Shown here piece by piece: positions 23,692 to 30,698 of a stretch of DNA of 30,698 nt. Source of the stretch: Bigelowiella natans CCMP2755. Its lineage: Eukaryota > Cercozoa > Chlorarachniophyceae. The notes under the pieces are model-generated. The model ran no database searches. It was not told where the DNA came from and saw only the letters and a program-made list of their open reading frames with translations. Made by a program: the position numbers and the translations under genes. Location of the stretch: the NCBI GenBank assembly GCA_000320545.1, contig ADNK01002556.1, forward strand, positions 1-30,698, read 5' to 3'. The first letter of the stretch is position 1. Every line of letters starts with the position of its first letter.

Positions 23692-24401
23692 TCATACGTA
23701 TGGAAATACTGATCAATGTACTGATCAATAGAAATCTTTACAAGAACAGCAGCAGCAGCAGCAGCAACAACAACAACACCAAACAACAGCTTGATCCTCA
23801 TCTTGATTTAATTTTGGAATGTTTTGTTGTTGTTGTTGATGATGATGTATGTTCTTAAATGAGTGAGTACTGACAAACCCCATGATGTAGCCCATACGTG
23901 CTCTCTCTCCTCGTTGTCGGTAGAATATTGGACATCAAACGCCTAATCATCATTGACATATTAATTCTACTAATACTTCTCTTCTATTATTTATTTATTA
24001 CTAATAGATTTAACATAAATATAACATTTAGGAGAGAGTGTCGGTATTGTTACTACCTTGGCGAAGTTTTGACCCAAAAAATGTGATGTTCCCGCCTGTA
24101 GTGCCCAACTGTAGTAGTAGTAGTAGTGGTAGTAGTGGTAGTAATAAGATTAGAGATGATGATGCTGATGATGGTGATGATGATGATGAACACTATTATT
24201 ACATACTTTTCGAATCATATTTCATGTTTGTTGTTACTTCTTTTTTGCTTTTCTTGCTGCTGCATAAATGCGGCAGCCACTATTCTAACACTAATACTAC
24301 TATTACTACTACTACTACTACTACTACTAGTTCTACTACTACTACATACCCATTCTGCATCATGGCCTCGATAGTGTACGTCTCTGCAGCTCCTGCAAAC
24401 C

Positions 24402-24437
<36 letters not shown>

Positions 24438-24573
24438 GTAAGAGTATGATTTATTCTTTTACCAATGCATGGATCAGAAGCATTATTAATACGAACAAAA
24501 AAGTACAAACAACACAAAGCAATGATACAAAGAAAATGACATCGTAGGTGGGCGGTAGGTGGACACACACGCA

Positions 24574-24626
<53 letters not shown>

Positions 24627-25424
24627 GTTTTCTGTCTCATCATCCAAGTAGCTGATTGCTTTTAAAATTATAGCCGTAGTAGTAGTAGTAGTAGTAGTGG
24701 TAGTAAGTTGTTGATTGAAGCCCCTCCCTCCCTCCCTCTTTTCACATGATGCTGCTACTGCTGGTATCATCATGTGGACCTCTCAATAGAACTTTTTTTC
24801 CCTGGAATAACTGGAATGGCAAGAAGATCTCGAGCAACCTACGAATAGGGAGGGGGGGGGGGAGGAGGAAGAATGCTAATGTGATGTATTGTGTCATAAC
24901 AGACCTATAAACTACTATTCTCCTACTGAGTATTGACTGCCAATATCATAATTATACACTTAAATTCAGTATATAAATATTCCTCTAAATTCACTACTCC
25001 TGGTCAATACTGTCTTTTTCATCATTATCATCCTCTTCTTCTTCTTCTTCCTCCTTCTCACTACTACTACTACTACTACTACTACTTGCTGGTATACGCC
25101 TAGCATTTCTTCCGCTGTTGCAATGGCCTCCGTATCTGTCGCATGGGCTGTATGACCCTCTTGCCATAAGAACTCAGCTGATCTGATAATAATAATAATA
25201 ATCATGCCCACACAAGGAGTCAGCCATTCTACTCAAAGCACAGGCACAAGTGAATTATTGTTGTAATATTAATACTAGCATAGGAATAATGAAGATTGTT
25301 TTTGCACGTAGTAGTACCTTAAGAAAGGCCTAGTTCGTAGTTCCCATCGTACAACATTTGCCCTTATTATTGTTGTTGCAAATGGTATTACATCAATCAT
25401 AATGGCGCACACACACATACACAT

Positions 25425-25482
<58 letters not shown>

Positions 25483-25567
25483 ATAATAGAGAGGAAAGAG
25501 AATGGTGATGATCCATCTATGATAATAATATTGATGATGACTATTTCCAGAGAAAGTTATTAAGATA

Positions 25568-25606
<39 letters not shown>

Positions 25607-25677
25607 GTATGTGTGTGTGGGTGTGTGTGGGTGTGTGTATTTTATTTATGTATCAATCAGTGGTGATCATTGTCGTC

Positions 25678-25711
<34 letters not shown>

Positions 25712-25876
25712 TTATATCAGCAACCATTGTTGAAGTAGTAGATATGATCTTCTTTAATCGATGTTGTTGTTGTTGTTGTAGATGATGATGATGATGGTTA
25801 ATAACCAACCACTGGTTGATCTTGAGTGGGAGGTCCCTGTGAGATTGAATCCAATTTTTGAACATATACCTAGTAA

Positions 25877-25911
<35 letters not shown>

Positions 25912-26472
25912 ATAGTACTTTGATCATAATAATGATAATTTATCAGAAAGTTGTTACTTTATTGATAATTGTTATAGTAGTAGTAGTAGTAGTAGTAGTA
26001 GTGTATTTGATTCTGCCACTGCTAGTGATAATGATGATAATGATGATGATGATGATGATGATGATGTACACCCTCTCATATATCTATTCATCTTCATGTT
26101 TTTGTTCGTCATCATCCTTTCTGTCTCCCATCTCTTCTGCCTCGTTTTTCTTCTTCTTCTTCCTCTTCTCCTTCTTCTTGTTCTCACCAAATCATAGTCT
26201 CACTGGTGGGGCGTACGACAAGAGGCTCTTCCAACTTTGAATCCTACAGGACAGAGAATGCAAGTAATGAGCATAATGATGATGATGATTGATGGTGATA
26301 AGGAGGAGAGTAGTACTGGATCAGGTTCAAGGCCATTCCCATCAGGCCTTGTCCTTAAACGGTGGTGAGTAACCTGCATATGCATCATCAAGATATATGA
26401 CTATATAGCTGCATGATGTGTTATTAGTATCATACCACGGCACATTCCTTTGCAAAACCGTCAACATGCTCC

Positions 26473-26511
<39 letters not shown>

Positions 26512-26934
26512 ATCTATGAATCAATGAATGATCTGCAGCACAATAGCATGATGATAATAATTGTTAAAGATAAAAATCACCAACCGCTTCTTTGGATAAA
26601 AATGATTGAGGGATAAACAATGGGAAGTAAGCATTCATAGCTCCTGAACCCTAACGAATAACAATAATGACTGGCAATTAATAATAAAAAGAATAGCCGA
26701 CAACAATATATTAAATAATGATGATTATATGATGAATCATAAGTTACTTAGTCGGCACATAAAGGATAACGAGGAGGAGGAGGCGGAGAAACCAAGAAGA
26801 AATGTAATTGAGGAAATGAAGAAATTTTCCTTCACACATTATAAAAATGACGACGACGATGATGATAATGATGATAGTGATATTGTTGATGGATAATTTG
26901 TCGCCGTTGTCCTGTAAATATATTATATCTCCTT

Positions 26935-26967
<33 letters not shown>

Positions 26968-27028
26968 TGATCTTTTTATCCAGTTCGTCTCGTAGAGATT
27001 CCCAGATTGCCATTCCCGTTGGCCTATT

Positions 27029-27067
<39 letters not shown>

Positions 27068-27551
27068 CAAGATGATGTGTTTGTAACAATGTTGGTATAT
27101 CTGACGAGGGTTAGTAGTAGTAGTAGTTGTTGTTGTAGTAGTAGAGGGTGGATGCTGATATCATCTTGCGAAGTAACCAGCCGTTGGAATCATTGCCGTG
27201 AATTGCTCATCATCATCATCATTTTGTTGTCCGTTTGTCCGTTCGCTGTACGTAGACTAATAATAGCTTTCCGCTACTATTGCTAATACTACTACTAATA
27301 ATACTAATACTAATACTGCTGCTGCTGATGCTTACCTAATCACCATGCAGCCTTTCACAGGGGAGTTTTCAACCAATTCAGCTTCCGAAATGACGTCTAG
27401 ATACCTGATAATGATGATGTTGATGATGAACAAGGTTGTGAGTAAAAGTGCGTGAATCCTCCATAGATGGCATGGAATGGAGGATGAGGAACTGGGTGTG
27501 TACTTGTGTTTTTGTGCGTGGTTCTATGGTTGCTGCCAAAGAATGAAGCAT

Positions 27552-27585
<34 letters not shown>

Positions 27586-28368
27586 ACCATCTAGTTGTTC
27601 ACAGAATTTGTGTTGTAATACCATAATGGACCATAGATAAGTCGTTTCTTCCTTCAAACACGTGCATGTGTTCATGAAAATTTACTACTACCAGATTGTT
27701 GTGTGTTGTGTGTCGTCCTACATGCCTATGACTTTTTCTCACCATTGACTATAGTCTTGGTCTCTTGGAGTTATGCTGTTGCGATCTTGCTTCTCTTGAA
27801 TAGGTGCTGCCTTGGTGCCCCCCCCCGCTTGCACTGAAATGGAACGCAGAGGAGCGTAATAACGAGGAGAAAAATAATATCCACGAAGCGACTGCTTTGT
27901 TTGGAATCCTGTTGCTACTGCTGAAAGCATCATCGTCGATGAAGGACTTCCATCACTATTTCGAAGTTTCAATTCGTTCAGATATGGACCAGCGCGTCGA
28001 TTCATTGGTGGTGAGATCAGACTACGTGATGAGGTTCTCATCATTTCTCCTCCTCGTAATGTAGAAGAAGCTCTAGCGCCTCGAGACAGCATAAGACTGG
28101 CCACCCCTCCTATTAGAGTGTAAAGTAAGTCGAGTGGCGTTACATGCGTGAACAACGGTCATTGGTAGATTTAGAACTTTTGTGCGTTATATGATATAAC
28201 CCCTTGAAGTAATTTTCATCACTTACAACCTCTGGAACTGAAGGACATGGCGGCGCACATAGCTACAAAGAGGAGGATGACTGACACCACAGTTAGTCGT
28301 CTTATCGCAATTATTCGAGCGGTGCTTCGTTCTTGAGCCTCCAGTAGTGTTAGACGATGTGGGAACAT
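21106..28368 (-). CDS. Prolyl-tRNA synthetase, eukaryotic/archaeal type, organellar leader, 25 exons
   Basis: Exons: 28368-28230, 28109-27743, 27404-27336, 27023-26966, 26650-26585, 26471-26436, 26373-26317, 26243-26188, 25869-25810, 25362-25318, 25182-25086, 24838-24780, 24400-24350, 24108-24057, 23942-23879, 23615-23542, 23435-23336, 23115-23067, 22895-22828, 22657-22593, 22428-22387, 21979-21921, 21789-21711, 21506-21454 and 21217-21106, giving 658 residues with every phase closing. It charges tRNA-Pro. Class II landmarks: [10 protein letters not shown] (216-225), [11 protein letters not shown] (273-283), [12 protein letters not shown] (292-303), [20 protein letters not shown] (314-333), [11 protein letters not shown] (392-402) and [20 protein letters not shown] (428-447). 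The C-terminal zinc-region-like ATIRCYPLE and the final FARAY mark the eukaryotic type, as in plant organellar ProRS. Residues 25-41 are a hydrophobic signal-like core ending CAAMSF, then an Arg/Ser-rich stretch follows, consistent with a bipartite plastid leader. The start is the first ATG of the frame. Confidence 0.95.
21221..21254. repeat. (ACA)n array abutting a splice acceptor
   Basis: On the minus strand, (GTT)n runs straight into TTAG, the acceptor of the last ProRS exon at 21217. Confidence 0.9.
22434..22466. repeat. (AT)n microsatellite at a ProRS acceptor
   Basis: The array ends a few bases before the acceptor (TTGGCAG on the minus strand) of ProRS exon 21. Confidence 0.95.
23307..23335. 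repeat. (AGT)n array forming a ProRS splice donor
   Basis: On the minus strand ProRS exon 17 ends at 23336, and the intron opens GTACTACTACTAC as part of this array. Confidence 0.95.
24401..24437. repeat. (ATG)n array abutting a ProRS acceptor
   Basis: On the minus strand this is (CAT)n, ending in CATCAG at the acceptor of ProRS exon 13 (24400). Confidence 0.95.
24570..24624. repeat. (CA)n-(GA)n compound microsatellite
   Basis: A compound dinucleotide array inside the ProRS intron between exons 12 and 13. Confidence 0.95.
25065..25085. repeat. (CTA)n array forming a ProRS splice donor
   Basis: On the minus strand ProRS exon 11 ends at 25086, and the intron opens directly with GTAGTAGTAG. 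Confidence 0.95.
25421..25475. repeat. (AC)n-(AG)n compound microsatellite
   Basis: A compound dinucleotide array in the ProRS intron between exons 9 and 10. Confidence 0.95.
25568..25601. repeat. (AT)n microsatellite
   Basis: An AT array in the ProRS intron between exons 9 and 10. Confidence 0.95.
25679..25711. repeat. (AGT)n microsatellite
   Basis: A trinucleotide array in the ProRS intron between exons 9 and 10. Confidence 0.95.
25876..26066. repeat. Cluster of (AGT)n and (GAT)n arrays
   Basis: Three trinucleotide arrays (25876-25912, 25977-26001 and 26030-26066) in the ProRS intron between exons 8 and 9. They make open frames on both strands that have no coding meaning. Confidence 0.9.
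26476..26509. repeat. (GA)n array near a ProRS acceptor
   Basis: On the minus strand this is (CT)n, the polypyrimidine tract of the acceptor TTTTAG before ProRS exon 6 (26471). Confidence 0.95.
26936..26965. repeat. (CTA)n array forming a ProRS splice donor
   Basis: On the minus strand ProRS exon 4 ends at 26966, and the intron begins GTAGTAGTAG within this array. Confidence 0.95.
27029..27067. repeat. (GAT)n array near a ProRS acceptor
   Basis: On the minus strand this is (CAT)n, ending a few bases before the AATAG acceptor of ProRS exon 4 (27023). Confidence 0.95.
27553..27584. repeat. (AGT)n microsatellite
   Basis: A trinucleotide array in the ProRS intron between exons 2 and 3. Confidence 0.95.
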
Positions 28369-28750
28369 CTAATGGGGAGGCACAGAATTAGGTACGGTAC
28401 CACCACACGAATTGTATCGTCGTTCGAGTGGTTGTGGTGGCTATTGCTTACTAATTGTTGAAGCTCTGGTCTAATTTAAGGGGATATACGAACTTTATCG
28501 ATAAAAGAAGAATGTCGCATCAACTATATTCCATTGTAAAATCACATTTTCAGGTTTTCAATCGAAAAACATCTGGTGAAAATAAGTTATGCAGTAGTGT
28601 AATCTGGGCAAGAAAAAACCTCGATCATACAAGCTGTAGTATGCAAACAACAACAACAACAACAATAAGAACAATATATGAGGATCTAGGCAAAATAAGA
28701 TCGAAGATATAACTAAATAATTAGCTATCGGTCACCATCACTGAAAGGAG

Positions 28751-28808
28751 TATGAAAATCACTTCGGTGAAAAAACATAGCTGGGAAGTCAAGGACGCGA
28801 ACAGAATG
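28751..28808 (+). repeat. Dispersed repeat, partial copy C
   Basis: This matches the 3' half of copies A and B, from TATGAAAATCACTTCGGTG through CATAGCTGGGAAGTCAAGG to GCGAACAGAATGAC. It lies about 160 bp upstream of the matching part of copy B, in the same orientation. Confidence 0.9.
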
Positions 28809-28865
28809 ACTAAGAACTAAGAACTAGATCTAAGGAGCCAAGAAATTCATGATATTTGTTCAAGA

Positions 28866-28965
28866 ATTTTTGACTTTCGCAATGTCCGTTATGAGACAAC
28901 ATCCACTATGAAAATCAACTTCGGTGAAAAAACATAGCTGGGAAATCAAGTAACAGAATATCTAA
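28866..28965 (+). repeat. Dispersed ~100-bp repeat, copy B
   Basis: Near-identical to copy A over AATTTTTGACTTTCGCAATG, TCCGTTATGAGACAACATCC and ACTATGAAAATC. Small indels follow around CTTCGG-TG-AACA and in the GTCAAG-ACAGAAT tail. It ends about 65-70 bp before the ATG at 29030, the same spacing that copy A has to the Tubby-like ATG. Confidence 0.92.
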
Positions 28966-29029
28966 CAAACGAACTAAGGAAACAACACGAACAACAACTA
29001 CGAGAGGAGGAGAAGTTGTAGCCGTAACA

Positions 29030-29491
29030 ATGGCGGTGCTGGTGCGCGCTGTGAGGAGGACACACTACGCACTAAGGCGTGTAGGTAGGCCTCCACCGAG
29101 CCCTTTTGTTTTGCCGCTCCTAGCCTTCGCACTGACACTTGCAAGCTGTACCACATCGTTGAAGCAGCCTCCAATTGCAGCCTCAGCAGGTCAGAGCAAC
29201 TAACAGCATATTCGGTGTCGTAGGTTGTTGTTGTTGTTGGTGGGGGTGCTTTCGAGGATAACAAATGAGTGAAGGGCCAACATATTGGCCTGTTTGATTC
29301 ACACATAGCTCTGAAATATATGATGCAATCTTACTTGTATTCGTATTCAACAGGTGGTGGTGGTGGTAGTGGTGACATTGAAGCACGAGAGGGGTGGCGT
29401 CATGGGGCTGCTGTGTCGGAGAAATTGACACAATTCACCAGCTCCATCACGCAAAAATTCTCACAAACAGCTTATGCATTTAGAAGCATTT

Positions 29492-29534
<43 letters not shown>

Positions 29535-30418
29535 CTCCCATACACAGGAGCAGGGAAAAGAAGAGGATGATCCTCCTCTTCACATTCAGAGAGCTACTAC
29601 TACGTCATCATCCTCCTTCTTCTCCTTATCAAAGCTGCAAAGGAAACGACAGCAGCATGGTCATCATATTACTTCAGAGGGGGGGACAACTATAAGACCA
29701 CAATTATTCTCACCGCTGGTAGTTGATGAATAACATTAAGGCATAGTAGTGCTCTTATGAATGACGAGAAACATTAATGCATAGAAGTAGTAGTGCTCTT
29801 ATGAAATATCATCGATCAACATTCACATAAATATATTTAGTGTTCTTCTGAATAAATAACATCGATCAACACACAACATAATTATCGTCATATCATATGT
29901 CAGACCACATTGGGAACTTCGCAAGCTCAGACAGAAACAGAATTTGAGGACGGATCTTTAAGCCAAAATGAAAACCATCGTGACAACACCAACAACAACA
30001 ACAAAAACAACAACAACAATAGGAGATCGTCATCATCAATCTTCGGATATGATAACAACCATAGAAGACACAAATATGGCACCAATATTTTAAAACATCG
30101 TGCAAAAAGAAAGCGCGGATATATTCTCGAATCTAGTGCAATCGGGGTAATAGTACTACTAAGTAAATACTGGACATCACCATGGTGTCTTCTATTTCTA
30201 TGCTCAGAGTAGTAGTAATATATTTATGTAAGATATCATAATATGTTACTACTATCACTCACTAATATGTATCATCACCATGACCATCATTACCATCATC
30301 ATCATCATCTTCTATCCCCTTCTCTGCTGCTACTTGCATATATTTCATTGTTGTAGAGTCGTTCGGATGGGGATACTACTGGGGGTGGTGCAAAGCGCTT
30401 GAAGACAACTGATACGGG
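29030..30418 (+). CDS. Unrecognised protein with hydrophobic leader, at least 4 exons, 3' end unresolved
   Basis: Exons: 29030-29189, 29354-29718, 29904-30146, and 30357 to about 30418. Phases agree. I do not recognise the family. The N-terminus is Arg-rich without acidic residues for 40 residues, then strongly hydrophobic (PFVLPLLAFALTLASC, about residues 27-42). This could be a signal peptide, a signal anchor or part of an organelle leader. Then come a Gly run, a short amphipathic segment (EKLTQFTSSITQKFSQTAYAF), 13 or so consecutive Gln from a CAG array, and Ser- and Asn-rich linkers. Later there is a very basic patch (RRHKYGTNILKHRAKRKRG). Exon 4 runs into a (GT)n array that either is the next donor (GTTTGTGTG) or is translated to a stop at about 30527. 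Low complexity makes the model tentative, but the exon edges are good. Confidence 0.45.
29494..29533. repeat. (CAG)n within coding sequence
   Basis: A CAG array read in frame as poly-Gln in exon 2 of the gene starting at 29030. It is one of the few arrays in the window that appear to be translated. Confidence 0.85.

Positions 30419-30421
<3 letters not shown>

Positions 30422-30452
<31 letters not shown>
30422..30452. repeat. (GT)n microsatellite
   Basis: A GT array immediately after the last assignable exon of the gene at 29030. It is probably the start of an intron. Confidence 0.9.
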
Positions 30453-30453
<1 letters not shown>

Positions 30454-30479
30454 GTGCGCGGTTCTTCTGCTTTTTAATA

Positions 30480-30698
30480 AAACTTGACACTTTGCACTAG
30501 ATACTATTACTATTGCTGCTTAAAACCTACTTTATGCATTCTTCGCTATTATATTATTATCTTCGCATCAATTGTCATAAAATCAACTGTTTGGAAATTT
30601 GAATATAGGAATAGAGTTAAACCATAATCGTTGCCCCCCCCCTAAACCCCCCCCCCCACCCCCCCCCTTGGGTTTTTTGTTTGAGTGTGTGTGTGTGT
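30480..30698. other. Window end with poly-C tracts and (GT)n
   Basis: No gene is visible. Poly-C runs (about 30634-30667) are broken by CTAAAC and ACC, and the window ends in GTGTGTGT. A single CCCTAAACCC unit occurs, but there is no telomere-like array. Confidence 0.5.

Larger units (their letters stand above)
28369..29029. promoter_or_regulatory. Divergent spacer between ProRS and the gene at 29030
   Basis: About 660 bp between two start codons that point away from each other. It contains dispersed repeat copies B and C in its right half. It also contains a small hairpin near 28410-28440 (CCACCACA paired with TGTGGTGG across about 25 bp). Short plus-strand open frames occur around 28513-28712 but lack recognisable motifs. 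Promoters are inferred from position only. Confidence 0.4.

Noticed and set aside
24038-27590. Long open frames made of (CAT)n, (TAG)n, (CTA)n and (CT)n arrays on both strands
   Set aside because: They are products of simple repeats lying in ProRS introns; poly-His, poly-Ser, poly-Leu and similar readings carry no information.
30626-30669. Telomere-like CCCTAAACCC at the window end
   Set aside because: Only one unit occurs within poly-C runs. There is no tandem array, so it is more likely a low-complexity or assembly-end feature.

Overview
This is nuclear DNA of a eukaryote, most likely a unicellular alga or other protist. Genes are split into many short exons (36-560 nt, many under 80 nt) by GT-AG introns packed with di- and trinucleotide microsatellites. 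Almost no gene is visible as one open frame, so I rebuilt the genes by chaining exons whose splice sites, phases and protein-family motifs agree. The prolyl-tRNA synthetase begins with a signal-peptide-like core followed by an Arg/Ser-rich stretch. That resembles the bipartite leaders of algae with secondary plastids, but it is a hint and not proof of lineage. Exon ends come from hand counting; reading-frame arithmetic closes for every model, but single ends may be off by a base or two.

Layout. (1) 1091-6722, minus: a PPR-like helical-repeat protein, 13 exons. (2) 6858-10500, plus: a family GT25 glycosyltransferase, 12 exons. (3) 10770-13928, plus: an F-box plus JMJD6-type JmjC oxygenase. It may be spliced in frame to gene 2 as one 1256-residue protein. 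(4) 14894-16403, minus: a small protein with a mitochondrial-type presequence and one lipoyl-like domain of the pyruvate dehydrogenase E2/E3BP kind. The attachment lysine is replaced by arginine and there is no catalytic domain. (5) 17034-19939, plus: a Tubby-like protein, 10 exons. (6) 21106-28368, minus: a complete organellar-leader prolyl-tRNA synthetase, 25 exons, 658 residues. (7) 29030 to about 30418, plus: an unrecognised protein with a hydrophobic leader; its 3' end is unresolved.

Spacers. 1-1090, 13929-14893 and 19940-21105 lie at 3' ends of genes and are nearly free of microsatellites. The divergent spacers 16404-17033 and 28369-29029 carry copies of the same ~100-bp repeat. In both, the repeat ends about 70 bp before the start codon of the plus-strand gene.

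How the genes relate. Genes 1, 4 and 6 are, by family or leader, probably organelle-directed (RNA handling, lipoyl-complex chemistry, translation). Genes 2 and 3 pair a GT25 transferase with a JMJD6-type oxygenase. Elsewhere, GT25-like and lysyl-hydroxylase activities act in sequence on the same lysine and can be fused. No tRNA, rRNA, CRISPR or recognisable transposase gene was seen.
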